A DNA stretch of 64,000 nt from the NCBI GenBank assembly GCA_025056155.1, contig JANWWL010000001.1, positions 1-64,000 of the forward strand, given 5' to 3'. The notes under the pieces were generated by a model. That model saw only the letters and a list, made by a program, of their open reading frames with translations. It ran no database searches and had not been told where the DNA came from. Position numbers and translations under genes: made by a program. The stretch's first letter is position 1. Every line of letters begins with the position of its first letter. Shown piece by piece: positions 38,950 to 47,440 of the stretch. This stretch comes from Sphingomonadaceae bacterium. GTDB taxonomy: Bacteria > Pseudomonadota > Alphaproteobacteria > Sphingomonadales > Sphingomonadaceae.

Positions 38950-39662
38950 CGAAACCGCTTGCGCTGGTGACGGGGGCCAGCCGGGGCATCGGCGCGGCCT
39001 TGGCCGTGCGGCTGGCGGCCGAGGGCCGGCACGTGCTGTTGGCGGCGCGTACGGAAGGGGGGCTGACCGAGACGGACGACCGGGTCCGCGCTGCCGGCGG
39101 CTCGGCGACGCTCGCCCCGATCGACCTGCTGCAGACCCCCGACATCGACCGGCTGGCCGACGCGACCGCCCGGCGCTGGCCGGACGGCCTCGACCTTCTG
39201 GTGCTGAATGCGGCCATGCTGGGCACCCTGTCGCCGCTCGCGCATCAGCCGCCGGCCGAGTTCGAACGGGTGGTGGCCCTGAACCTGACGGCGCAGTGGC
39301 ACCTGCTGCGCGCGTTCGATCCGCTGCTGCGGCGGGCTGGCGGGGCGGTCGTGGGTCTCACGAGCTCGGTGGCGGTGGGGGGCCGGGCCTATTGGGGGGC
39401 CTATGCGGCGGCCAAGGCGGGCTTCGAGGCGCTGCTTGGGACCTATGCCGACGAGATGAAGGCCCTGAGGGTTGAGGTGCTGCTGGTCGACCCGGGACCC
39501 ACCCGCACGGCCATGCGGCGGGCCGCCTATCCGGGGGAGGATCCCGCCACCGTCAAGCCGCCGGAGGTGGTGGCCGAGCGGATCGCCGAACGCCTGGCCC
39601 AGGGTCTGCCCCCGGGGCTCACGCGCCTCAAGCTCGACCGGGCGGGTGCGGTGGTGGGCTAG
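38946..39662 (+). CDS. Short-chain dehydrogenase/reductase downstream of purF
   Basis: SDR of 238 residues: VTGASRGIGAALAVRLA binds NAD(P), LNAAMLG is the NAG-type motif, and the catalytic residues are Ser in LTSSVAVGG and Tyr/Lys in YWGAYAAAK. The RVEVLLVDPGPTRTAMRR segment is as in YciK-like enzymes. The GTG start overlaps the purF stop, an arrangement I recall from several alphaproteobacteria, but the substrate is unknown. Confidence 0.88.
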   Translation: MTKPLALVTGASRGIGAALAVRLAAEGRHVLLAARTEGGLTETDDRVRAAGGSATLAPIDLLQTPDIDRLADATARRWPDGLDLLVLNAAMLGTLSPLAHQPPAEFERVVALNLTAQWHLLRAFDPLLRRAGGAVVGLTSSVAVGGRAYWGAYAAAKAGFEALLGTYADEMKALRVEVLLVDPGPTRTAMRRAAYPGEDPATVKPPEVVAERIAERLAQGLPPGLTRLKLDRAGAVVG

Positions 39663-40050
39663 CGGCCGCCGGCGGGTGCGGTGCCAAGCGCGGGTGGCCG
39701 GGCTTTCCGTCGGTCGGAGGCCAGCCGCTCCCGCTCGTGCGGCCGGGAAGGCCCGTGGGTCGAGGACCCTCCCCTTGCGGGTTCCATGCGCTCTGGAGGG
39801 TGCGGTCGGTCGACCTCGGCAGCCCGCTTGCCACGTCGACTGGCATCCCGATGGCTTGCCAGCCCGCCTCGCGGTCGTCGCGTGTTCCGGCGCCGGGATT
39901 GCTGGCCGTGATGGCCGGCTGACGGCCGCAACCGGGCCCCGACCCGGCGCGGTCGCGCGTTGGGGGCGCCGCTCCCCGCCGGGTGCCGTTCCATCCAGAT
40001 GGCCCGGGCCGGCGATTGCCGCGGAGGGCCGCTTCGGCTAGCCGCCCCTC
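39663..40050. other. Gene-free region between the SDR gene and ilvA
   Basis: These 388 bases are GC-rich, and the short frames on both strands are arginine/proline-rich shadows. I see no RNA gene, riboswitch or repeat. Promoters for ilvA should lie here, but no clear -35/-10 pair stands out. Confidence 0.45.
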
Positions 40051-41295
40051 ATGGCCACCCTGTCGCGACCGGCGCCGTCATCGCACGCGATCGGCTTTTC
40101 CGACGTTGAGGCGGCCAGCCGGGCGATCCAAGGGCACGTGCTGCGCACGCCCACGCTCGAGAGCCGGACGCTTTCCGAACTCACCGGAGCGCGGGTGTTC
40201 CTGAAGTTCGAGAACCTGCAGTTCACGGCTGCCTTCAAGGAGCGCGGCGCGCTCAACCGGTTGCTCGCCCTCTCGCCCGAGGAGCGCCAGCGGGGCGTGA
40301 TCGCCATGTCGGCCGGCAACCATGCCCAAGGGCTAGCCTATCATGCCCGACGCCTGGGCATCCCCGCCACGATCGTGATGCCCCGCTTCACCCCCCTCAT
40401 CAAGGTGCAGCAGACGGAAAGCCACGACGCGCTCGTCGTGCTCTATGGGGAGAAGCTCGAGGAGGCGTCGGACCACGCGCTGGAGCTTGCGCGGCGTCGG
40501 GGGCTCGTGTTCGTCCACCCTTACGACGATCCCCTCGTGATGGCCGGCCAGGGGACGGTGGCGCTCGAGATGCTCGAGGACGCCCCCGACATCGACACGC
40601 TGGTAATCCCCATCGGGGGCGGGGGGTTGATCGCTGGCTCGGCCGTGGCCGCACGGCACCTGAAGCCTGACATCGAGATCGTGGGCGTGCAGGCCGAGCT
40701 GTATCCTGCGATGAAGTCTGCCCTCCAGGGCGATCCCGTGGTGGGCGACGGCGACACCCTGGCCGAGGGCATCGCCGTCAAGGTTCCCGGTGCCTTGGCC
40801 CTTCCCATCGTGCGGGATCTGGTGGGCGAGATCCTGCTCGTGGCCGAGCGCGACCTGGAGCGGGCCGTGAGCCTGCTGCTCCAGATCGAGAAGACGGTGG
40901 TGGAGGGTGCCGGGGCGGCCGGACTTGCGGCCCTCATCGCCCATCCGCGCCGGTTTCGTGGGCGGTGCGTGGGCCTGGTGCTGTGCGGGGGCAACATCGA
41001 CACGCGGCTGTTGGCCAACGTGCTGCTGCGGGACCTGGCCCGGTCGGGGCGGCTGGCGCGCCTCAGGATCCGGCTCAAGGACCGGCCGGGGCAGCTTTAT
41101 GCCGTGGCCCGCATCTTCGACCAGCATCAGGTCAACATCCTCGAGGTGGCCCACCACCGAATCTTCACCACCCTGCCGGCCAAGGGCCTCATCACCGAGA
41201 TCGAGTGCGAGACTCGGGGCCCCGAGCATCTCGAACGCCTGATCGAAGCGCTGCAAGGTGCGGGGTTCGACACGAGCCGCATCGAGCCCGCCTGA
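40051..41295 (+). CDS. ilvA: Threonine ammonia-lyase with C-terminal ACT domain
   Basis: PLP enzyme that deaminates threonine to 2-oxobutyrate for isoleucine synthesis. The 414 residues have the PLP lysine in FTAAFKERGALNR (Lys63), AGNHAQGLAYH, the phosphate loop PIGGGGLIAGSA and LCGGNIDTRLL. A single ACT domain occupies residues ~335-414 (DRPGQLYAVARIFDQHQVNILEVAHHR). This short single-ACT form resembles catabolic TdcB-type enzymes, which in many bacteria serve isoleucine synthesis. ATG at 40051. Confidence 0.92.
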   Translation: MATLSRPAPSSHAIGFSDVEAASRAIQGHVLRTPTLESRTLSELTGARVFLKFENLQFTAAFKERGALNRLLALSPEERQRGVIAMSAGNHAQGLAYHARRLGIPATIVMPRFTPLIKVQQTESHDALVVLYGEKLEEASDHALELARRRGLVFVHPYDDPLVMAGQGTVALEMLEDAPDIDTLVIPIGGGGLIAGSAVAARHLKPDIEIVGVQAELYPAMKSALQGDPVVGDGDTLAEGIAVKVPGALALPIVRDLVGEILLVAERDLERAVSLLLQIEKTVVEGAGAAGLAALIAHPRRFRGRCVGLVLCGGNIDTRLLANVLLRDLARSGRLARLRIRLKDRPGQLYAVARIFDQHQVNILEVAHHRIFTTLPAKGLITEIECETRGPEHLERLIEALQGAGFDTSRIEPA

Positions 41296-41589
41296 GGCAG
41301 GTGGGGCCGGTCGCGCCGGGTTGCGTCGTCGTGAACCCTCGCCCACCATCTCCGGGCCCACGCCGGCCGCTTCAGCCGGCCTGTCGGCGACCGTTCTTCC
41401 GGACTGGCCGCCCGCGACGGCGAGGCCTTGGCGGGTGATTGCGGTGGGCGCGCGCCTGTTGCACAACGGGCGGGCGGGGGGTGCCTTGCGCGAGATCGGG
41501 TTGGTGATGTCGGAACGGCGGGTGCATCGTCGGGGCGGGGCCGCCGGCCGGGCGCCGGCGTATGGCGACGGCCCCGTGGATACGGCGTG

Positions 41590-42390
41590 ATGACCGACCA
41601 GTTGGGTCGGCTGCCGCGCTTCTTCATCACCGCCCGGGCGCCCTGCCCCTACTTGCGTGGCCGGGTCGAGCGGAAGGTGTTCGCGGAACTCAAGGGGCCC
41701 GGCGCCCAGCAGCTGTGCGAGAGCTTGGGGAGGATCGGTTTCCGGCGCAGCCAGAACGTCGTCTACCGGCCCAGCTGCGAGGGCTGTCAGGCGTGCGTGT
41801 CCGTTCGGATCGTGGCCCGCGACTTCCGGCCCGGTGCCACCCAGCGGCGGGTCCTGAGGCGCAATGCCGATCTCGAGGTGACGGCCTGCGACCCTTGGGC
41901 CACCGAGGAACAGTTCGCCCTGCTCAAGCGCTACCTGGCCGCCCGCCACCCCGACGGCGGCATGTCGACGATGGACGCCTACGACTTCGCCGACATGATC
42001 GAAACCTCACCGGTCGATACCGTCGTGGTCGAGTATCGCGAACCGTCGCCCGACCCGTCGCGCCCGGGGCGACTGGTCGGGGCCTGCCTGACCGACAAGC
42101 AGTCGGACGGGCTGTCGATGGTCTACAGTTTCTACGATCCCGACCGTCGCGACCGGCTGGGACTTGGGACCTTCATCATCCTCGACCACGTCCTCCGGGC
42201 CGCCGCGGTGGGCCTGCCCTACGTCTATCTGGGCTATTGGGTCGAAGGCTCGCCCAGCATGGACTACAAGCGCCGCTTCCATCCGCTGGAGGCGCTCACG
42301 CCGCAGGGCTGGCGGCTCTTGCCACGACTGAGTTCCGTGCCCCCCCACCCGGCGCGAAACCGCGATCACATGCCGGGCAAGTCGGCCTGA
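41590..42390 (+). CDS. bpt: Aspartate/glutamate leucyltransferase (arginyltransferase family)
   Basis: Leucylates N-terminal Asp or Glu of proteins, marking them for ClpS/ClpAP in the N-end rule pathway. The 266 residues show the N-terminal cysteine motif [24 protein letters not shown], then a GNAT-like C-terminal domain ([39 protein letters not shown]). The ATG at 41590 has no strong ribosome site. The 294 bases upstream, back to ilvA, contain nothing I can identify. Its stop overlaps the ubiG ATG (TGATG). Confidence 0.92.
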   Translation: MTDQLGRLPRFFITARAPCPYLRGRVERKVFAELKGPGAQQLCESLGRIGFRRSQNVVYRPSCEGCQACVSVRIVARDFRPGATQRRVLRRNADLEVTACDPWATEEQFALLKRYLAARHPDGGMSTMDAYDFADMIETSPVDTVVVEYREPSPDPSRPGRLVGACLTDKQSDGLSMVYSFYDPDRRDRLGLGTFIILDHVLRAAAVGLPYVYLGYWVEGSPSMDYKRRFHPLEALTPQGWRLLPRLSSVPPHPARNRDHMPGKSA

Positions 42391-43124
42391 TGGCCGAAGG
42401 GACGACGGTCGACCCCGCCAACCTGTTGCTGTTCGACGGGATGGCGCGGGACTGGTGGGACCCGGACGGCCCCAATCGCCTGCTCCACGCGCTGCATCCG
42501 GCCCGGATGGCCTGGATCCGCGACGTGGCGGTCGCCCACTTCGGGGCCGATCCCAGAGTGCGCCGGCCGCTCGTTGGCCTCAAGGCGCTGGACGTGGGCT
42601 GCGGGGGGGGGCTCGTGGCCGAGTCGCTGGCCCGCTTGGGCGCGGAAGTGGTGGGCGTGGACCCTTCGGCCGAAGCGATCGCCGTGGCGCGCGACCACGC
42701 CGCCGCCCAGGGCCTGGCGATCGCCTATCGAGCGGGCGAGGTGGGGCAGGCCGATCCAGGCCCCTTCGACCTCGTCACGTGCCTGGAAGTGCTGGAACAC
42801 ACGACGGACCGCGCGGCGTTCCTGCGCGAGCTGCGCGCCCGGATGCGTCCTGGGGGGCTCCTCGTGCTCTCTACCCCACCCCGGACCTTGGCCAGCCTGC
42901 TCATCGTGAAGCTGGGGGCCGAACATGTGGTGCGCGCCCTGCCCAAGGGGACCCACGACTGGCGCCGGTTCCTCACGCGCGCCGAGCTTCAGGCGATGCT
43001 GCATCAGGCGGGCTTCCGAGTGGACGAGGTGCGGGGTCTCGGCTGGTCGCCGCGGCGGGGTTTCGCCGTGGTGGCCGAGCCCCGGGTGGGCCTCATCCTC
43101 GCCGCGACGGCGGTCGCGCCTTGA
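42390..43124 (+). CDS. ubiG: Ubiquinone O-methyltransferase UbiG
   Basis: SAM-dependent methyltransferase of 244 residues that performs both O-methylations of ubiquinone synthesis. The N-terminal WWDPDGPNRLLHALHPARM block is the UbiG signature, followed by ALDVGCGGGLVAESLARLGAEVVGVD (SAM loop), EVLEHTTD and KGTHDWRRFLTRAEL. The start overlaps the bpt stop. The usual ubiG-lysC linkage of alphaproteobacteria is not seen here. Confidence 0.94.
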   Translation: MAEGTTVDPANLLLFDGMARDWWDPDGPNRLLHALHPARMAWIRDVAVAHFGADPRVRRPLVGLKALDVGCGGGLVAESLARLGAEVVGVDPSAEAIAVARDHAAAQGLAIAYRAGEVGQADPGPFDLVTCLEVLEHTTDRAAFLRELRARMRPGGLLVLSTPPRTLASLLIVKLGAEHVVRALPKGTHDWRRFLTRAELQAMLHQAGFRVDEVRGLGWSPRRGFAVVAEPRVGLILAATAVAP

Positions 43125-43218
43125 GCCCCCGGCGACACGGGGAAGCCCTTGCGCATGGGGGCTGCGTCGGTGGGCGCCCCGGGCTAAGGTTGCGGTCCGC
43201 AACATCGGAGAGTCCACC

Positions 43219-43734
43219 ATGATCAAGGGCATCCACCACAGCGCATTCCGCTGTCGGGACGCGGAGGAGACACGCCGGTTCTACGAGGACGTGCTGGGCC
43301 TGCCGCTGGCGGCTGCGCTCGCCTTCGAGGAGGAGCCAGGGTCGGGTCAGCCGCACCCTTACGTCCACATCTTCTTCCGCCTGCCTGACGGCAATTTCAT
43401 CGCGTTCTTCGACGCTCCGGATTCGGCGCGGCCGGAGCATTTCCGGCCCGCCCACGGCTTCGACCGCCACATCGCGTTCGAGGTGGGGTCGGTCGAGGAA
43501 CTCGAGTCGTGGCGGGCGCGGCTGAGCCAGGCGGGCGTGCCCTGCTTCGGGCCCATCGACCATCATTTCGTGAAGTCGATTTACATGTGGGATCCCAACG
43601 GCCTGCAGGTGGAAATCACCGCCCGCACGCCGGGCCATGATGCGATCCTCGCGGAAGAGGCGCAGGCGGCCCGGCGCGTGCTCGAGGCCTGGTCGGAGCG
43701 GACGAAGGACGCGAAGCGCCCGCTTGCGGCATGA
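43219..43734 (+). CDS. VOC family protein (glyoxalase/extradiol dioxygenase-like)
   Basis: Vicinal-oxygen-chelate protein of 171 residues. Two beta-alpha-beta-beta-beta modules are visible: IHHSAFRCRDAEETRRFYEDVLGLP and GFDRHIAFEVGSVEELESW. Candidate metal ligands are His in IHHSAF, His in DRHIAF and Glu in LQVEIT, consistent with an active metalloenzyme. The WDPNGLQVEITAR end resembles extradiol dioxygenase relatives. Substrate unknown. The stop overlaps the following hydrolase gene (ATGA), so the two probably act in one pathway. Confidence 0.82.
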   Translation: MIKGIHHSAFRCRDAEETRRFYEDVLGLPLAAALAFEEEPGSGQPHPYVHIFFRLPDGNFIAFFDAPDSARPEHFRPAHGFDRHIAFEVGSVEELESWRARLSQAGVPCFGPIDHHFVKSIYMWDPNGLQVEITARTPGHDAILAEEAQAARRVLEAWSERTKDAKRPLAA

Positions 43735-44885
43735 GTTTCGAGCGGATTCCGCTGCACCTCGTCTTCGAGGAGCGAGCCCAGGTCCGCGACACCTACGGAG
43801 GCGTCGAGGGCCTGGTGGCCTTGCAGGCCCATTGGCTGAAGCCCGCAACACCTTCGGATACCATCCTGGTCTTCATGCATCCCATGGGCATCATGCACTA
43901 TCTGCCGCTGCCGATGGCCCTGGCCGCCGCTGGGGTGCCGTGCCTTACCGCCGTGTCGCGCTATCCCAACAACGACACGGCACTGGTGATGGAGAAGGTC
44001 GTGGCCGATCTGGGGGCCTGGGTGCGGCATGCGCGCGAGGTACTGGGCTATGCCCGGGTGGTCCTGGCGGGCTGGTCGGGCGGCGGGTCGCTCGCCCTAC
44101 TCTATCAGCGGCAGGCCGTGGCCCCGTTCCTGGTGGATACGCCGGCCGGCGACCCGGTCGATCTGCCGCCCCTGGTGGCGGCCGATGCGATGCTGCAGCT
44201 TGCCGCCCATGTGAGCCGGGCGGCGACGCTGACCGAGTGGCTGGATCCTTCCGTCATCGACGAAACCGACCCGCTGGCCCGCGATCCCGCCTGGAACCTC
44301 TACGCCGATCCACCGCCGGCCCGCCCGCCCTACCCGGCCGACTGGCTGGCCGAGTTTCGGGCGCGTCAGGTCGCGCGCAACCGGCGGATTACGGCCTGGG
44401 CGCGCCAGCGGCTCATCCACCTTCAGGAGCGGCTGGGGCCACAGGCCGAGCAGACGTTCGTCGTCCACGGCACCATGGCGGATCCCCGCTGGCTCGATCC
44501 GTCGCTGGATCCCAACGATCGAGAGCCCGGGCGGTGCTATCTGGGCGATCCGCGTTGGGTGAACGACGCCCCCGGAGGCCTCGCGCGGGTGTCGACGCTG
44601 CGCTCGTGGCTGTCGCAGTGGGGGCTCGACACCTCGCGGGCCGACGGGCCGGCCTGCGGCGCCTATTGCACCGTGCCCACGCTGATCGTCGACAATTCGG
44701 CCGACGACGCCTGCACCCCGAGCCACGCCGAGAGAATCCTGGCGGGCATCGCGGCCGCCGACCGGACCCGGGTGACCATCCGTGGGGCCAACCACTATTA
44801 CGCCTTCCAGAAGGAACGCCTGGCCGAAGCCGTGACCGTGATCCGCGGCTGGCTGTTGGAACGAGGGTTCCTGAGGGCCGCCTAG
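43731..44885 (+). CDS. Alpha/beta hydrolase coupled to the VOC gene
   Basis: Protein of 384 residues with an alpha/beta hydrolase core: oxyanion-type block LVFMHPMGIMHYLPLP, nucleophile Ser116 in AGWSGGGSLA, acid likely Asp in TLIVDNSADDACTP and His in RGANHYYAF near the C terminus. A long central insertion (residues ~165-300) forms the cap and contains QTFVVHGTMADPRWLDPSLDPN. No signal peptide. The four-base overlap with the VOC gene suggests ring- or C-C-bond cleavage followed by hydrolysis, but no substrate can be named. It converges on lptA with overlapping stops. Confidence 0.8.
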   Translation: MSFERIPLHLVFEERAQVRDTYGGVEGLVALQAHWLKPATPSDTILVFMHPMGIMHYLPLPMALAAAGVPCLTAVSRYPNNDTALVMEKVVADLGAWVRHAREVLGYARVVLAGWSGGGSLALLYQRQAVAPFLVDTPAGDPVDLPPLVAADAMLQLAAHVSRAATLTEWLDPSVIDETDPLARDPAWNLYADPPPARPPYPADWLAEFRARQVARNRRITAWARQRLIHLQERLGPQAEQTFVVHGTMADPRWLDPSLDPNDREPGRCYLGDPRWVNDAPGGLARVSTLRSWLSQWGLDTSRADGPACGAYCTVPTLIVDNSADDACTPSHAERILAGIAAADRTRVTIRGANHYYAFQKERLAEAVTVIRGWLLERGFLRAA

Positions 44886-45394
44886 CGTTGCGGGGGCACG
44901 GCGAACCGGCCCGTCACCCGGCCGCCCGCTGCCCCGCGGCCGTCGAGGGTGGAGCGGCCCGTGGCCAGGTTGAGCACGAGCCGATCGCCCTTGAGGGTCG
45001 TGTCGCGCTGCGAGAGCTCGACGTCGCCGATGAGTGTGAGGATCCGCCGTTCGACATCGTAGATGCCGTAGCGGGCCCGGGCCGTCTCCGAGGGCGAGCG
45101 GATACGGACGGCGCCGTCGGCATCCAGCCGCCGGATGATCGGGTCCCCACCCGGCCGGGGTTCGTAGACGACTCTCAGCCGCTGGGATTCGATCGTGAGT
45201 TCTCCCTGGCGGACGCGCACGTTGCCCTGGAAGAGGGCGGAGCGCTCGGCGTCCAGCACTTCGATCCGGTCGGCGCTCACGTCGATGGGTGCGCGCCCGT
45301 CGTGGCCCTTGAGCGCCGAGATGGCCTGCGCGGCGGCGGGAACCGCCAGGACGGCCGCCAACGGCAGGGCCAGGAGGGCGCGGGGCAGGGTCAC
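44882..45394 (-). CDS. lptA: LPS transport periplasmic protein LptA
   Basis: Periplasmic bridge protein that carries lipopolysaccharide between inner and outer membrane. The 170 residues start with a signal peptide (LPRALLALPLAAVLAVPAAAQA, cleavage after AQA) and continue with the beta-jellyroll OstA repeats: PIDVSADRIEVLDAERSALFQGNV, QRLRVVYE, LTLIGDVELSQRDTTLKGDRLVLNLATG. The GTG at 45394 overlaps the lptC stop (GTGA). In most alphaproteobacteria lptB and rpoN follow; here the next gene is convergent, so the operon ends at lptA. Confidence 0.92.
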   Translation of the reverse strand: MTLPRALLALPLAAVLAVPAAAQAISALKGHDGRAPIDVSADRIEVLDAERSALFQGNVRVRQGELTIESQRLRVVYEPRPGGDPIIRRLDADGAVRIRSPSETARARYGIYDVERRILTLIGDVELSQRDTTLKGDRLVLNLATGRSTLDGRGAAGGRVTGRFAVPPQR

Positions 45395-46047
45395 CCTTCG
45401 GCGGCGGGCGTGATCCACAGACGGACGTCGCCTTCCAACACCACGCGCTGGCCTGCGAGGTCCGCTTCGAAGCGGTTGGCGCGGAACCGGCCCATGGGAA
45501 GCTCGCCTGAGACGGCGTGCTCGGAGGAAACGAGGCTGCGCGCCAGATCCACCGCCACGCGCTCGGCCTCGAGCCGGTAGCCTCCCGCCCCCTGGGCTTC
45601 CACCGGCCCGGCGAGCTCGAGCCGGTTCTGGTCGAGCCGGTAGACGCCCGCCGGTGCGCGGACCGTCACGGGGCCTGAAGCGCGCTCGACCCGAGCCGAC
45701 AGCTCGGTCATCCGCACCACGGGATCCCGGCTCGACTGCTGGACCGCGCGGGCCGCCGTGATGGCGAACGGCTCGCCCTGGACCGTAACACCGCGGTAGG
45801 CCGCGCGCTCGAGCCGCAGGCGCTCGGGCGCGCGGCCCGAGGTTTCCTTCGACAGGATGAAGCTCAACTCCCGGCCGTTTCCCAGCGGCCACAGCACCAG
45901 GGTCCCGAGCAAGGTGACGGCGAGCAGGGGGAACAGTCGCTTCAAGACCGCCATCCGGCGGTCGCGGGTCGAGCCCGGCAGCATCGCCCGCCGGCGGCGG
46001 TCCTTGAGACGCCGGGCGGCGAGGCTGGCGGCCGCCCGTTCAGACAT
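45391..46047 (-). CDS. lptC: LPS export protein LptC
   Basis: Bitopic inner-membrane component of the Lpt machine. After a basic cytoplasmic N terminus of ~32 residues comes one membrane span (VLKRLFPLLAVTLLGTLVLW), then the periplasmic jellyroll of the DUF1239 type ending in RFRANRFEADLAGQRVVLEGDVRL, which resembles LptA/LptC repeat strands. The 218-residue length is normal for alphaproteobacteria. It overlaps rnd upstream by eight bases and lptA downstream by four. Confidence 0.9.
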   Translation of the reverse strand: MSERAAASLAARRLKDRRRRAMLPGSTRDRRMAVLKRLFPLLAVTLLGTLVLWPLGNGRELSFILSKETSGRAPERLRLERAAYRGVTVQGEPFAITAARAVQQSSRDPVVRMTELSARVERASGPVTVRAPAGVYRLDQNRLELAGPVEAQGAGGYRLEAERVAVDLARSLVSSEHAVSGELPMGRFRANRFEADLAGQRVVLEGDVRLWITPAAEG

Positions 46048-46651
46048 GGGCGAAGATGTCGACGTCCGCCCATCCGGCGAGGTCGAGCTCGGCCCGGGTG
46101 GGGAGGAAGGCGAAGCACGCCTCGGCCAGCGCCAGGCGCCCTTCGCGCTTCAGCCGCTCCTCCAGCGCGGCCTTGAGGCGATGCAGGTAGCGGACATCCG
46201 AGGCGGCGTATTCCTTTTGGGCTTCGGTGAGCTCCGCGGCCCCCCAGTCCGAAGACTGCTGCGACTTCGAAATTTCGACCCCCAGAAGCTCGCGCGCGAG
46301 GTCCTTGAGGCCGTGGCGATCGGTGTAGGTGCGGGTCAGGCGGCTTGCGATCTTGGTGCACCACACCGGCCGGGCGGTCACCCCCAGGTAGTGCCGCAAC
46401 ACGGCGATGTCGAACCGCGCGAAATGGAAGAGCTTGAGGCGGTGGGGATCGGCCAGCACCGCGCTGAGGTTGGGGGCATCGTACCGGCGGTCGAACCGCA
46501 CCAGGTGCTCATCGCCCCGGCCATCGGCGAGCTGCACCAGGCACAGCCGGTCGCGCACGGGGTTGAGCCCCATCGTTTCGGTGTCGATGGCCACGACATC
46601 GCCCGTGAGGGCCCCGGCAGGCAGGTCGCCTTCGTGGACGTGGACGGCCAT
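46040..46651 (-). CDS. rnd: Ribonuclease D, short alphaproteobacterial form
   Basis: 3'-to-5' exoribonuclease of the DEDDy family involved in RNA maturation. The 203 residues contain ExoI (AIDTETMGLNP), ExoII (LKLFHFARFDIAVL) and ExoIII (YAASDVRYLHRL) motifs. The HRDC domains of the longer E. coli RNase D are absent, as usual for the copy next to lptC in alphaproteobacteria. The ATG at 46651 is directly before the domain. It shares an eight-base overlap with lptC. Confidence 0.93.
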   Translation of the reverse strand: MAVHVHEGDLPAGALTGDVVAIDTETMGLNPVRDRLCLVQLADGRGDEHLVRFDRRYDAPNLSAVLADPHRLKLFHFARFDIAVLRHYLGVTARPVWCTKIASRLTRTYTDRHGLKDLARELLGVEISKSQQSSDWGAAELTEAQKEYAASDVRYLHRLKAALEERLKREGRLALAEACFAFLPTRAELDLAGWADVDIFAHV

Positions 46652-46774
46652 GTCCGAGCCTTAGGCCCCGGTCGCGCGGCCGACAACATTTTGGGCCTTG
46701 AGGCAGCCACGCGTCGGCCGCGCGGCAGGCCCCGGCCGCTGGCCCAGAAGCGACGCACCGGGCAAAGGCGATCC

Positions 46775-47434
46775 ATGACGGCCCATGCCCGGCCGCGCGA
46801 TGCCGCGACGCTCGTTCTCGTCGACCGGTCCGAGTCGGTCCCAAGGCTGCTGATGGGGCGGCGGGCCGCCACCCACGCCTTCATGCCCGGCAAGTGGGTG
46901 TTTCCCGGTGGGCGCGTGGACCGGGCGGACTGGTACGCGCCGGTGCTGGCCGACCTGCCGCCCGAAGTGGCCGAGGCCGTGGCCCAAGCGCCCCGCCGGC
47001 CCCCGGCCTGCCCTCGCCGCTTCGCGCGCGCCCTGGCGCTGGCCGCCGTGCGCGAGACCTTCGAGGAGACGGGCCTGGTGCTGGGACGGCGAGCGGCCCC
47101 CGTGCGGGGCCCCGGCGCCTGGGCGCGGTTTCTGGCGGCCGGCTACCGGGCCGACCTTTCCGGCCTGTCATACCTTGCCCGTGCCGTCACCCCGCCCGGC
47201 CGGCCGCGCCGCTTCGACGCGCGCTTCTTCCTGGCCGATGCCTCGGCGCTCCTGTCGACCGAGCCCGTCGACAGCCATGAACTCGAAGAGCTCCGATGGG
47301 TTTCGCTCGCGGACGCCCGACTGCTCGACCTTCCCGCGGTCACGCGCCTGGTGTTGCAGCTTCTCGAGCGGCGCTGGCGGGGCGAGGAGGTGCCCCCGCC
47401 GTTCTGGGCATGGCACCGGCGGGCGGCCGACTGA
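46775..47434 (+). CDS. NUDIX hydrolase with interrupted Nudix box
   Basis: Nucleoside-diphosphate-X hydrolase of 219 residues. The substrate strand ends in KWVFPGGRVDRADW, and the metal helix is LAAVRETFEETGLVLG (REx2EE core). About 35 residues (LPPEVAEAVAQAPRRPP...) separate the initial glycines from this helix; such a long insertion is known from NUDT7/NUDT19-like members, some of which act on CoA esters. The substrate is not predictable. The ATG at 46775 was chosen because the frame upstream is a shadow of rnd and lptC. Confidence 0.88.
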   Translation: MTAHARPRDAATLVLVDRSESVPRLLMGRRAATHAFMPGKWVFPGGRVDRADWYAPVLADLPPEVAEAVAQAPRRPPACPRRFARALALAAVRETFEETGLVLGRRAAPVRGPGAWARFLAAGYRADLSGLSYLARAVTPPGRPRRFDARFFLADASALLSTEPVDSHELEELRWVSLADARLLDLPAVTRLVLQLLERRWRGEEVPPPFWAWHRRAAD

Positions 47435-47440
47435 CGCCGC

